A stretch of DNA of 64,000 nucleotides. It comes from Streptomyces rimosus subsp. rimosus (GTDB taxonomy: Bacteria > Actinomycetota > Actinomycetes > Streptomycetales > Streptomycetaceae). How positions within the stretch are numbered: position 1 is the first letter of the stretch; each line of letters begins with the position of its first letter. The notes under the pieces were generated by a model that was given only the letters and a program-made list of their open reading frames with translations, ran no database searches and was not told the origin of the DNA. Positions 35,526 through 43,989 of this stretch are shown piece after piece. The translations under genes were made by a program, and so were the position numbers. The stretch is from NCBI RefSeq assembly GCF_000720725.1, contig NZ_JOCQ01000038.1:6099-70098 (forward strand). Reading direction: 5' to 3'.

Positions 35526-36983
35526 TCAGGCCAGGAGCCGCTCTCCTTGGCCCCGGCCCACCGCCTGGGCGATCAGTGCGCCCACAACGAAGCAGCCGCC
35601 GCTGACCAGCGAACCGATGCGCATGCCCGACTCGAAGTCTGCGGTGCCGGCGACCAGCGCACCGAGCAGGGCCACTCCCACCGCGCTCCCTACCTGTCGG
35701 CTGGCGTTGAGCGCTCCCGACGCGATCCCCGACCGGTTCGGCGGTGCCGACTCGACCACGGCTGCCACGGCCGCGGGCATCGTGAACGCCGTACCGAAAC
35801 CGATGGCAGCCAGCGGCAGTACCAGCGCCCAGTACGGGGTCGAGCGCCCAGCAACCAGCAGAGCCAGGAAGCCGGCGGCGCCGATCAGCAGACCCAGTGT
35901 CATGGGTGTCCGGGGGCCGGTACGCGCGGTCATCCGCCCACCCAGGGCGGAGGCCAGTCCGGCCATCGCCGTCTGCGGCAGGATCGCCAGGCCGGCCCAC
36001 AGCACCGCGTAGTGGCGGTACTGCTGGAAGTAGAAGGTGACGACGAACAGCTGTCCGTAAAAGCCGATGTTGAGCAGTAACCCGACGGCGGTGGCGCTGG
36101 AGAATGTCGGGTGCCGAAACAGCGACAGCGGCAGCATCGCGTGCTCCCTGCGCCGCTCGACGAGGACGAAGGCCACCCCGCACAACGCGAAGAGCGCGGT
36201 GGCGGCCATGACCACCGATGAGGTCCAGCCCCGATGGCCGCCTTCGATGACGGCGTACGTCCCGGCGGCGAGTGTCAGGATGCCGAGGAGCTGCCCGGGC
36301 AGGTCCGCGCCGCGTACCGTCTGCGGTCTCGGTGCGAGCACGTGCCGGGCCGTCAGGGCTATGCCGAGCAATCCGAACGGCAGGTTCACCCAAAACACGG
36401 AGCGCCAGCCGAGTGCGGAGACGAGCAGCCCGCCGAGCACGGGGCCCGAAGCGGCTGCGATGCCGCCGATGCCGCCCCAGACGCCAATGGCCCGGGCACG
36501 GTCCTCCTTGTTGGTGTACGAGGCGCGGATCAGCGCCAGTGAGGTGGGCACCACCAGCGCGGCGGCAAGGCCCTGCAACAGACGCATCAGGATCAGGAAC
36601 CACAAGGACGGGGCAAGGCCACACCCCAGCGAGGTGCCGACGAACAGCCCCAGCCCTGCCTGGAAGACGGACTTGCCGCCCAACCGGTCGCCGAGCGAGC
36701 CGGCCGACAGGAGCAGCCCGGCGAAGACGATGGTGTAACCGTCCGCGACCCACTGGGCGCCCGCCAGGTCGCCACCGGTCCCGAAGTCCTGGCCGATGGG
36801 CGGCAGTGCGACCGTGACCACCGTCGCGTCCAGCATCACCATGAAGAAGCCCAGGCACAACGCGATCAGGGGAAGCCGCGAGGTGACGTCCGGTCGGGCC
36901 CGGGCAGTGGTGGCCGCACCATTCGGACTCCCTAACTCTTGCAGGGACGTGGGTGCTTCGCCACTTCGTTCCATGTGTGACAT
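35526..36983 (-). CDS. MFS exporter, DHA2 (EmrB/QacA) family
   Basis: 485 residues with about 14 hydrophobic segments. Conserved loops: LDATVVTVALPPIG in the first helix (the DHA2 hallmark acid), GSLGDRLGGKSVFQAG (motif A) and GLAAALVVPTSLALI. It likely exports a small molecule by proton antiport. Its start overlaps the RidA stop (TGATG), so the pair is translationally coupled, and both lie beside the nitrosuccinate-type cluster, for which it is the natural export or self-resistance candidate. The divergent ArsR regulator probably controls it. Confidence 0.92.
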   Translation of the reverse strand: MSHMERSGEAPTSLQELGSPNGAATTARARPDVTSRLPLIALCLGFFMVMLDATVVTVALPPIGQDFGTGGDLAGAQWVADGYTIVFAGLLLSAGSLGDRLGGKSVFQAGLGLFVGTSLGCGLAPSLWFLILMRLLQGLAAALVVPTSLALIRASYTNKEDRARAIGVWGGIGGIAAASGPVLGGLLVSALGWRSVFWVNLPFGLLGIALTARHVLAPRPQTVRGADLPGQLLGILTLAAGTYAVIEGGHRGWTSSVVMAATALFALCGVAFVLVERRREHAMLPLSLFRHPTFSSATAVGLLLNIGFYGQLFVVTFYFQQYRHYAVLWAGLAILPQTAMAGLASALGGRMTARTGPRTPMTLGLLIGAAGFLALLVAGRSTPYWALVLPLAAIGFGTAFTMPAAVAAVVESAPPNRSGIASGALNASRQVGSAVGVALLGALVAGTADFESGMRIGSLVSGGCFVVGALIAQAVGRGQGERLLA

Positions 36984-37411
36984 CAGGCCAGCCGCGCCTT
37001 CACTTCCGACGAGTCGCGGACCGCGATCGCATCGAGCTCGACTGCCGCGCCCAGAGGAAGCCTTTCCACCATGAACGCCGTACGGGCAGGCGGATCAACC
37101 GGGTAGAAAGCGCCGTATACTTCGTCGAACGCAGGCATGTCATCATAGGTGGTGAGCCATACCCGCATGCTCACCACATCCTCAAGTGTCATTCCCGCGG
37201 CCTTGAGAGTCGCACGCACGTTCGCAAGCGCCTGTCGGCCCTGGGACGCAATGTCCTCCGCGATAAGCTTTCCGTCCGTGTCGACGCCGAAATGACCGGC
37301 AAGGTAGGCGGTGTCACCCACCACCACGCCGGGTGAGTAGCGATAGCCGGGAAGCTTTCCTCGGGTGATCAGCTCGCGTCCCACCATTACCTCCATAACT
37401 GCCATGGGCAT
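36983..37411 (-). CDS. RidA family protein (reactive imine/enamine deaminase-like)
   Basis: 142 residues from the ATG at 37411 (MPMAVMEVMVGREL), chosen for GGAGG eleven bases upstream; 37405 and 37387 are alternatives. The RidA/YjgF fold is shown by SPGVVVGDTAYLAGHFGVD, QALANVRATLKAAGMTLEDV, the YGAFYPVDPPARTAFMV stretch with the conserved active-site Arg, and LGAAVELDAIAV. RidA proteins hydrolyse reactive 2-aminoacrylate-type imines; homologues in biosynthetic clusters also act on unstable intermediates or form N-N bonds after recruitment. Coupled to the exporter gene and divergent from an ArsR-type regulator. Confidence 0.88.
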   Translation of the reverse strand: MPMAVMEVMVGRELITRGKLPGYRYSPGVVVGDTAYLAGHFGVDTDGKLIAEDIASQGRQALANVRATLKAAGMTLEDVVSMRVWLTTYDDMPAFDEVYGAFYPVDPPARTAFMVERLPLGAAVELDAIAVRDSSEVKARLA

Positions 37412-37618
37412 GAATCCCCGCCCTCCCGCACCGCAGTACGCGCGCCGGGACACGCCCTGCGGGTGAAGCGGGAGAGCGACGGGTCCCAACGTAGCCCCGG
37501 AAGACTTCGAGCCAGGTCGAAATGTGCTGCCGCCCAGAACCGGCCGGCCCAGTGGGTGCGGCGTACACGGAACCGTGGCAGCATCGGGAACAGACGGTTG
37601 TCAATTTCTTGGAGAGCT
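37412..37618. promoter_or_regulatory. Divergent promoter region between ridA-like and ArsR genes
   Basis: About 200 bases between two divergent starts hold both promoters. I see no perfect palindrome; an imperfect site around TTGTCAATTTCTTGG (37600-37613) overlaps the ArsR ribosome binding site region and is AT-rich compared with its surroundings. Confidence 0.35.
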
Positions 37619-38389
37619 ATGCGCGAGTTAGCGGGAGACGCCAATTTCCTTACCCCGGCCGCCCTGATCGGAGACCAGACTCGGGCGCGCATCCTGCTCG
37701 CCTTGCTGGACCACCGGGCGCTTCCGATGACGATGCTCGCGGCGGAGTCTGGTGTGGCGCCCTCCACAGTCAGCAGTCACCTGTCGCAACTGGTGGAGGG
37801 AGGCCTGCTCACAGTCCGGCGCCAGGGCCGCCACCGCTACTACAGCCTCGCATCGGTCGAGGTCGCCACCGCGCTCGAGTCGCTCGCCAGGCTGGCCCCG
37901 CCGTTCACCCCCCGATCCTTGCGCTCCGGCACCCGGGCCCGCGCCCTGCGCCTGGCGCGCACGTGCTACGACCATCTCGCCGGCCACCTGGGGGTCAGCG
38001 TGATGCGCGCGCTGATCGACCGGAAAGTTCTGGCGGGCGGGGACGGGGTGCACGACCCGGATCGATCGGTGCGGGACCGGCTGTCCGCGCCCGGCTGGGA
38101 CCTGACCTACGAGGTCACCGAACACGGCTGGACGGTGCTGGCTGACGTGGGCGTCGAGCCCCCGCGTACGGATCGTCCGCTCGTGCGCTACTGCGTCGAC
38201 TGGACGGAACAACGCCATCATCTGGCCGGTGCCGTGGGCGCCGCGCTGCTCGACCGGCTGGTGGAGATCGGATGGGTCGTGCGGGCGCGGAGCAGCAGGG
38301 TGATCCAGGTACCGGACGAGGGAGCCCAGGGATTGCGCGAGTGGCTGGGCGTAGAGATGGACGACCTGCGCACGCGCGCCGCCGCATGA
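37619..38389 (+). CDS. ArsR family winged-helix regulator
   Basis: 256 residues from the ATG at 37619, with GGAGA four bases upstream. The winged helix occupies about residues 10-85: ALIGDQTRARILLALLDHR, MTMLAAESGVAPSTVSSHL (recognition helix), LVEGGLLTVRRQGRHRYYS. The long C-terminal part (CYDHLAGHLGVSVMRAL, WTEQRHHLAGAVGAALLDRL) is the domain seen in larger ArsR members that sense organic ligands, not metals; no metal-binding Cys cluster is present. It is divergent from the RidA-MFS operon and convergent with the cyanase end of the biosynthetic series, so it probably controls one or both. Confidence 0.88.
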   Translation: MRELAGDANFLTPAALIGDQTRARILLALLDHRALPMTMLAAESGVAPSTVSSHLSQLVEGGLLTVRRQGRHRYYSLASVEVATALESLARLAPPFTPRSLRSGTRARALRLARTCYDHLAGHLGVSVMRALIDRKVLAGGDGVHDPDRSVRDRLSAPGWDLTYEVTEHGWTVLADVGVEPPRTDRPLVRYCVDWTEQRHHLAGAVGAALLDRLVEIGWVVRARSSRVIQVPDEGAQGLREWLGVEMDDLRTRAAA

Positions 38390-38416
38390 TCCATACTGCG
38401 CAAGGTCAGGATCAAC

Positions 38417-38442
38417 GGTGACGCGCGCCGCCGCGCGTCACC
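38417..38442. terminator. Shared bidirectional terminator between ArsR and cyanase genes
   Basis: GGTGACGCGCG, CCGC, CGCGCGTCACC: a perfect 11-bp stem lying exactly between the convergent stop codons at 38389 (plus) and 38443 (minus). Confidence 0.8.
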
Positions 38443-38892
38443 TCACCACCGGTAGGCGAGGAACTTGCCGTCGAGGACGATGACGACGCGGTCGCCTTCC
38501 GGGTTGGGCACCCGCCGCAGGTCGAGGCGGAAGTCGACCGCACTCATGATCCCGTCTCCGAACTGCTCGTGTATGAGCTCCCGCAGAGCGGAGCCGTAAA
38601 GGCCAATGGCTTCGTGGAACCGGTAGACCGTGGGATCCACCGGGGAACTGCCGGACCGGCCGGTGTCGCGGATCGGGGGCAGTCGCAGGGCTTCGATGAC
38701 GCTCGGCTCCAGGTCCAGCAGAGCTCCGGCGGCTTCGGCCTCGGCGGGTGCCAGGGGGTGAGATCCCAGCAGTGCGGCCGTGGTCCATACCAGGGGCCGG
38801 CCCATTGCGTCGGCGATGTCCTGCCAACTGACATCGGGTCGTCGCGCCTTGGCCGCGCGTACGGCCTGCGTTGCGTCGATTCTGTCGATCAC
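38443..38892 (-). CDS. cynS: Cyanate hydratase (cyanase)
   Basis: 149 residues, the family length. A helical N-terminal domain (WQDIADAMGRPLVWTTAAL) precedes the dimerised catalytic domain. The active-site residues are recognisable: Arg and Glu in VYRFHEAIGLYGSALREL, and Ser in DGIMSAVDFRLDLRRV; the C-terminal VVIVLDGKFLAYRW is typical. It converts cyanate and bicarbonate to ammonia and CO2 via carbamate. Its GTG start overlaps the CreD-like lyase stop by four bases (GTGA). As the last gene of a biosynthetic operon that also encodes a carbamoyltransferase, it may remove cyanate formed by carbamoyl phosphate breakdown or by a carbamoylated intermediate; that role is inference. Confidence 0.9.
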   Translation of the reverse strand: MIDRIDATQAVRAAKARRPDVSWQDIADAMGRPLVWTTAALLGSHPLAPAEAEAAGALLDLEPSVIEALRLPPIRDTGRSGSSPVDPTVYRFHEAIGLYGSALRELIHEQFGDGIMSAVDFRLDLRRVPNPEGDRVVIVLDGKFLAYRW

Positions 38893-40412
38893 TGTGGTGT
38901 CCTCTCGCAGGGTTCGGGCCTGGTGCCGCCACGCTCGGCGGCCGCTTCGCTGGCGGAGCGGGTGTGCAGGCGGTGATGCGTCAATGCCCGGTCCACGAGT
39001 TCGCCGGCGGCGCCTTGATAACCGGCCGGGTCGAGGATCTCGTCGAGCAGATCGGGAGAGAGGCTCTCTCGCACGACCGGGTCGGCCCTGACCGCGCAGG
39101 CGAAGGACTCACCCCCCGCCGACGAGGCGGCGATCCTGCCCAGATGCCGCTTGGCCTCGGCTTTGCCAACAGCGCTCCGGAGATGCACGACAAGCCGTTC
39201 GGCGACGATCTGTCCCTGGGTGAGTGCAAGGTTGCGTGCCATGGCACCGGACAGCGGTACAAGCCCCTCGGCGAGTTCGGCGGCCGTGTATGCCGCGCCC
39301 CCCGCGATCCGGAGCGCCTCGCGCAGCGGCTGCCATTCCGCGTGCCACGCGCCTGCCGAACGCTCCCCCTCGGCTGCCATGCAGTGCAACAACACAGTCG
39401 CATGGGAGGGCAGTTGCAGTGCGGCTGACACCAGGAGTGCCGACAGGACCGGGTTCCTCTTCTGCGGCATCGCCGAAGACGCCCCCCGCCCTTCGGCACC
39501 GGGTTCGACTGCCTCCGCCACTTCGGTCCGCACGAGGTTCTGTACGTCTGTGCCGAACTTGCCCAATACCCCTGCCATCACGGCGAGTTCACAGCACACC
39601 CGGGCCACGGGCTCTCGGGCGGAGTGCCACGGCAGGACGGGTTCCGCCAGCCCCACCTCCTCGGCAAATACCGACATCAGCTCCAGGGCGGCCGATTCGC
39701 CGTTGCGCCCCTTCACTCCATCCAGCGTGGCGTACTCGTGATAGGCCGCCAACGTGCCGGCTGCCCCTCCCAGTTGGACGGGCAGCTCGGTCCGTAGCGC
39801 CTTGAGCCGCTGTCGGGCCCCGTCCGCTGCGTGCAGCCAACCGGCGGCCTTCAAACCGAAAGTCGTGGGCACCGCATGCTGGGTGAGCGTACGAGCCGCC
39901 ATAGGGGTATCCCGATGACGTTCCGCAAGCCCTTCCAGCGCCGAGCAGACACGGTCGAGATCGTCCGAAATCAGGTCCAGGGCATGTGCTGCGAGCAGCA
40001 TGGTCGCAGTGTCAAGGATGTCCTGGCTCGTACTGCCGAGGTGCACGTCGTCCGCGGCGTCCGGATACCGCCCGGCCACCTCGCGGGTGAGCTCCTGCAC
40101 CAACGCGACCACCGGGTTGGCGGCCTCACGGGCCCGGCGGGCCAGCATCACCGGATCGCACCGCCACCCGCGCGCCGAGGCCGCGATCGCATCGGCCGAA
40201 CTCCAGGGAATCATCCCGATCCGTGCCTGGGCGCAGGCGAGCGCGACCTCGGCGTCAAGCATGGCGGACAGCCACGCCTCGTCCGTCAGCGCGGCCTCGA
40301 CCGGTGTTCCTGCCCGTATAGGTGACATCAGCCCGGCGTCCCTGGCGCCGGCCGGCCCGCCGGCCCCCGGCCCCGGGTGCTCCGGTGTCTCCTTACGCTC
40401 CTCCGGCATCAC
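38889..40412 (-). CDS. Lyase of the fumarase/adenylosuccinate lyase superfamily, CreD-like nitrosuccinate lyase
   Basis: 507 residues; the first 28 (to GLMSPIRAGTP) may be an extension. Superfamily motifs are present: GSTSQDILDTATMLL (region 1), RTLTQHAVPTTFGLK (region 2) and the signature loop SSAMPQKRNP (about 312-321, with the catalytic Ser). The protein groups by pattern with carboxymuconate cycloisomerase/CreD lyases. In cremeomycin biosynthesis CreD splits nitrosuccinate to fumarate and nitrous acid. The assignment rests on the ATGA overlap with the CreE-like gene directly upstream; this pair is the hallmark of the aspartate-nitrosuccinate pathway. A role on another succinyl substrate cannot be excluded. 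Confidence 0.85.
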   Translation of the reverse strand: MMPEERKETPEHPGPGAGGPAGARDAGLMSPIRAGTPVEAALTDEAWLSAMLDAEVALACAQARIGMIPWSSADAIAASARGWRCDPVMLARRAREAANPVVALVQELTREVAGRYPDAADDVHLGSTSQDILDTATMLLAAHALDLISDDLDRVCSALEGLAERHRDTPMAARTLTQHAVPTTFGLKAAGWLHAADGARQRLKALRTELPVQLGGAAGTLAAYHEYATLDGVKGRNGESAALELMSVFAEEVGLAEPVLPWHSAREPVARVCCELAVMAGVLGKFGTDVQNLVRTEVAEAVEPGAEGRGASSAMPQKRNPVLSALLVSAALQLPSHATVLLHCMAAEGERSAGAWHAEWQPLREALRIAGGAAYTAAELAEGLVPLSGAMARNLALTQGQIVAERLVVHLRSAVGKAEAKRHLGRIAASSAGGESFACAVRADPVVRESLSPDLLDEILDPAGYQGAAGELVDRALTHHRLHTRSASEAAAERGGTRPEPCERTPQ

Positions 40413-42397
40413 AGCGCGCCCCCGGGCACACCGGGCGAGAACGGAACTGGGGCATGGCCAACCGGCTGCCGGTCCTCGCTGCGCAACGCCGCACGCGCGA
40501 TGGCGTCCGCATCGGCGAGCGTGACCGAGTTGACGCCGGGGCGGATGCCCGCTGCCGTAACCCAGTGCACCTGCTCCGTCGGCACGCCGAAGGCGTACCG
40601 GGCCGGGTGCGGCTGGCCGGCTGCGTCCAGCAGGGGATAGGGACGTGGCCCAACCGCGACCGCGCCCGTGAGGTAGCCGGGCCCGGACGGCTCACCGATG
40701 TGGTAAGGGCGGCAGCCGCCCGAGTCGAGTAGCTCACGTAAGAGGGGATCCCGGGTGCGCCGGAGGTCGGTTGCCGGCAGACGCGCTTCGATGATGACGG
40801 AGGTAGACACCGGGCGGTCGCCTGTCAGATCGGACGTGATGTCGAAGCGGCCGGTGGCGGAGTTGGCACTGATGCGCATGCCTGGCCCCACCAGTGACAG
40901 GATTCCTGCCTCTACCAGCGCGGCCATTTCAAGGATGCGCGTACGAGGTGGGCCGATGGAGAGGAAAGCGTTCATGGGCGTGTACCAGCGGTCGAGGTCG
41001 TCCCGGTACGACGGGCCGGTGATGCCTTGGTGGTCGACGATGAGCCGGATCTCGTTGCGCAGGTCGCGCAGCACGTCGAGAGCTGCTTTGAGCGGATTGG
41101 ACACATTGCCCTGCGCTGCCTGGGCGGCATCGAGGCGCAGATGGCCGACGAGCCACCGGTTGAACTCCTTGACGCCGTCGAAGGACAGACCGGAGTGCGG
41201 AAGGTTCACCTGGCGCCAATCCCACTGGTCCCCGGCTCCGATGCCGTGCTCACGCAGGACGAGCCGCTCGTCCTCGGTTCCGGCGACCTTGGCGTACTGC
41301 TCGAGGAACCTCGCCGCCGCACACCCACATCTGCGCTGGGCAAGCAGCGCGGCGTAATAGGCCGCCCGCACTTCTTTGTCTATCAGCGGCCATACGTCGC
41401 GCAGGAAGATCACCCCATCGCCCTGATTGGCCCGCCGCTGGAAGGAGCCGATCACGTCGGGGGTCAGGAAGAGCGGAACGTGACGCTCGGATACCCCCTT
41501 CTGGTTCTCACCACGTGCGTGGTACGGGATGCCGCGGCGCGAGCCGGCGATCAATACCGGCTCCTCACCGGAGGGCTCGTAGACCAGATGGCCGCCCCGC
41601 GACCGGTAGGTGCCGCCCCGTCCTTCGGTCAGCAGCGCCATGTAGTCGAAAAAGTTCAGTCCGAGCCCGCGCAACGCCACAACGGCACCCGGGAAGACGG
41701 CGGAGAGGTCGGCCTCGGCCGGGTTCTGCGGTGGCAGGTACAGGCTTCCGCACTCCTGTGCGAAGCCGGCCAGGTGTGCCTCGTCCTCGGTCGGTTCGCA
41801 GTCCAGATGTCCTTGGGCAAGGATCACCGCATCCAGCCCGGTCAAGGGACCGCCCTCGGCGAGCTCCAGGGTCTGGCTACTGTCGAGCCCGTCCATGACC
41901 CGCGTGGCAGTGGTCCGCCAGACAGTGACCTGTACCTGCTTCGGTGCCGTACTGACGATATGTTTGAAGGCCCAGCGCAGGTAGGCGCCGTAGAAGGCCC
42001 GGCTCGGATACGAGTTGGGCCCGAGACGCTTGGCTTCCTGGTGCAGGCCGAGGTCGTGATCGAGCTGACCGGTGAAGGAGAAAAAGCGCGCCCATTCGTA
42101 GAGGCTCGGTCCTTCGGCCACCGGTCCTTCACAGGCGACCGAATCGTCCGTGAAGACGGTGATCTGGGAGGCCACTGTGTTCATCAGCAGTTCCCGGGCC
42201 TGATCCGTGCGCCACACGCGGCCTGCACCCGCCGGGAACGGGTCGACAACGTGCACGCGAATGCGCCTTTCCGAAGCCACCGCAGCCGCGTTGGCACAGA
42301 TTCTCTCGACGACCGACAGCCCACGTGGCCCTGCTCCGACCACCGCGATGGTCCGGAGCGGGAGCGTGTCCAGGTGCGGTTGCAACTCTTCCTCCAC
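40409..42397 (-). CDS. FAD/NAD(P)-binding monooxygenase, CreE-like aspartate N-oxygenase
   Basis: 662 residues. FAD motif VVGAGPRGLSVVERICANA (about 18-36), then the conserved block RELLMNTVASQITVFTDDS, the GPSLYEWARFF segment, a second dinucleotide region around GAVVALRGLGLNFFDY, and the C-terminal WVTAAGIRPGVNSVTLADAD. This is the FAD_NAD_binding_9 (PF13454) family that includes CreE and FzmM, which oxidise the amine of L-aspartate in steps to nitrosuccinate using NADPH and O2. Coupled by four bases to the CreD-like lyase, it should give nitrous acid for N-N bond formation, nitration or diazotisation. Other PF13454 proteins have unrelated roles, so the operon context is the main support. 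Confidence 0.85.
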   Translation of the reverse strand: MEEELQPHLDTLPLRTIAVVGAGPRGLSVVERICANAAAVASERRIRVHVVDPFPAGAGRVWRTDQARELLMNTVASQITVFTDDSVACEGPVAEGPSLYEWARFFSFTGQLDHDLGLHQEAKRLGPNSYPSRAFYGAYLRWAFKHIVSTAPKQVQVTVWRTTATRVMDGLDSSQTLELAEGGPLTGLDAVILAQGHLDCEPTEDEAHLAGFAQECGSLYLPPQNPAEADLSAVFPGAVVALRGLGLNFFDYMALLTEGRGGTYRSRGGHLVYEPSGEEPVLIAGSRRGIPYHARGENQKGVSERHVPLFLTPDVIGSFQRRANQGDGVIFLRDVWPLIDKEVRAAYYAALLAQRRCGCAAARFLEQYAKVAGTEDERLVLREHGIGAGDQWDWRQVNLPHSGLSFDGVKEFNRWLVGHLRLDAAQAAQGNVSNPLKAALDVLRDLRNEIRLIVDHQGITGPSYRDDLDRWYTPMNAFLSIGPPRTRILEMAALVEAGILSLVGPGMRISANSATGRFDITSDLTGDRPVSTSVIIEARLPATDLRRTRDPLLRELLDSGGCRPYHIGEPSGPGYLTGAVAVGPRPYPLLDAAGQPHPARYAFGVPTEQVHWVTAAGIRPGVNSVTLADADAIARAALRSEDRQPVGHAPVPFSPGVPGGAL

Positions 42398-42436
42398 GAC
42401 AACTGATTGAGTGGGGCGATTGCTGCGCAGGGCGCG

Positions 42437-43819
42437 TCAGGGCACGAGCTTCCCCGGATTGAACCGGCTCTGGGGATCCAGCGCCTGTTTCACACTCCGC
42501 TGCAGTGACAGGACGGCACTGCTCATCTCGCGCCGCATTCCGTCTCGTTTGAGCAGGCCGATCCCGTGTTCGCCGGTTACGGTTCCGCCGAGGGCGATGG
42601 CCGCGTCCATGATCGCGTCGAAGACGTGATGCACGCGGTCCATGGCCACGGCGTCTGAACCGGGCGTCATGATCAACGGATGCAGATTGCCGTCGCCCGC
42701 ATGGGCGATGTTGGCGACCGGCGTGCCCCATGCGGCTGAGATCTCTTCGATGTGAGCCAGCATCTCGGGCACGTGGCCGCGTGGCACGCAGACGTCTTCC
42801 GTCAGCACGGGCCCGAGGCGGGCCAGCGCCGGGTAGGCGAGTCGACGGGCCTCGAAGAGCGCTTCGGCCTCCACGGGATCGGTGGACCTCTCGGCCCAGG
42901 AGGCGCCAGCGCTCCTGAAGCAGTCGAGCAGTACCCTTGCTTCTTCCTCCGCGGCGTCGGCCGGTGCATCGCTGCGAGCCAGCAGGAGAACCGCGGCGTT
43001 GGGGTCCATGCCCATCCGCTTCCACGCCTCGACGGCCCTGAGGCAGTGCCGATCGACGAGTTCCAGGGCAGCGGGCGTCGCTGCGGAGGCGGTCACCGAA
43101 ACGACCGCTTCGCCGGCGGCGGTCAGGCTGTCGAAGAAGCCGACCACCGTTACCGGTGGCCTGCTGTTGCGGCTGCGGAGCCGCACGGTGACCTCGGTGA
43201 TCACCCCGAGTGTGCCTTCCGAACCGACGAACAGCCCGAGCAGGTCGTACCCGGCCACACCTTTAACGGTACGGCCGCCGAGCCGCACCACCGTTCCGTC
43301 ACCCACGACGGCCTCGATGCCCAGCACATAATCGCGGGTGACTCCGTACTTCACACAGCAAATACCGCCCGCGTTGGTGGCCACGTTGCCGCCGATAGTC
43401 GACCAGGCAGAGCTCGCGGGGTCGGGCGGGTACCACAGTCCTCGCTCGGCGCACAGGCCTTTGAGGTCGTCGTTGACGACTCCGGGTTGCACGATGGCCG
43501 TCTGATTGTCGGTGTCCACCTCAAGGACCCGGTTCATCCGCTCGGTGCCGATCAGCACGCATCCGTCGACGGCATTGGCGCCGCCAGACAGCCCCGTGCC
43601 CGCCCCGCGGGCCACGACCGGCACGCCGAACTGCGCGCACGTGCGGACGGTTTCGCGCACCTCAGGTGTCTCCGTCGGCAGCACGAGCGCGCGAGCCTGC
43701 CCATGACGTGCTCCGGCGGCCTCGTCGTGCAGAAGACCGCTCGGAATGTCCTCCCGTGCCAGGACGCGGGCGCGCGGTGTACCGGCCCGGAGGGCTTGAA
43801 CCAAAGGGTCGTGGCGCAC
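42437..43819 (-). CDS. FAD-linked oxidase, glycolate oxidase GlcD-like
   Basis: 460 residues from the GTG at 43819, with AGGAG seven bases upstream; the longer frame is not protein-like. FAD-binding type 4 (PCMH) domain: PVVARGAGTGLSGGANAVDG, then PPDPASSAWSTIGGNVATNA and GGICCVKYGVTRDYVLG. FAD oxidase C-terminal domain: VANIAHAGDGNLHPLIM and GGTVTGEHGIGLLKRDGM, with the metal and substrate His residues. Relatives oxidise 2-hydroxy acids (glycolate, D-lactate, 2-hydroxyglutarate). In this operon it may oxidise a hydroxy-acid intermediate or recycle a C4 acid. It follows a hairpin, so its transcription may be separately set. Confidence 0.88.
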   Translation of the reverse strand: MRHDPLVQALRAGTPRARVLAREDIPSGLLHDEAAGARHGQARALVLPTETPEVRETVRTCAQFGVPVVARGAGTGLSGGANAVDGCVLIGTERMNRVLEVDTDNQTAIVQPGVVNDDLKGLCAERGLWYPPDPASSAWSTIGGNVATNAGGICCVKYGVTRDYVLGIEAVVGDGTVVRLGGRTVKGVAGYDLLGLFVGSEGTLGVITEVTVRLRSRNSRPPVTVVGFFDSLTAAGEAVVSVTASAATPAALELVDRHCLRAVEAWKRMGMDPNAAVLLLARSDAPADAAEEEARVLLDCFRSAGASWAERSTDPVEAEALFEARRLAYPALARLGPVLTEDVCVPRGHVPEMLAHIEEISAAWGTPVANIAHAGDGNLHPLIMTPGSDAVAMDRVHHVFDAIMDAAIALGGTVTGEHGIGLLKRDGMRREMSSAVLSLQRSVKQALDPQSRFNPGKLVP

Positions 43820-43917
43820 GAACGGTCTCCTGACGACAGAGGAAGAACGCTGAGGAAGGAACTCGAAGGGCGGGCGGCGCGGGGCCGGCCACGGCGGAAG
43901 AAGGACGGGCACGCCTG

Positions 43918-43954
43918 GTGGTTCGTATCGGGTGTGGGGCCCGATACGAACCAC
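43918..43954 (-). terminator. 15-bp hairpin inside the biosynthetic operon
   Basis: GTGGTTCGTATCGGG and CCCGATACGAACCAC form a perfect 15-bp stem with a 7-base loop in the 170-base gap between the carbamoyltransferase and FAD oxidase genes. As an intrinsic terminator or processing site it would split the series into an upstream three-gene and a downstream four-gene unit. The AT-rich upper stem is unusual and could also be an operator. Confidence 0.65.
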
Positions 43955-43989
43955 AGCTGTGAGCGACGCACCGGGCCCGACAAGGAACG

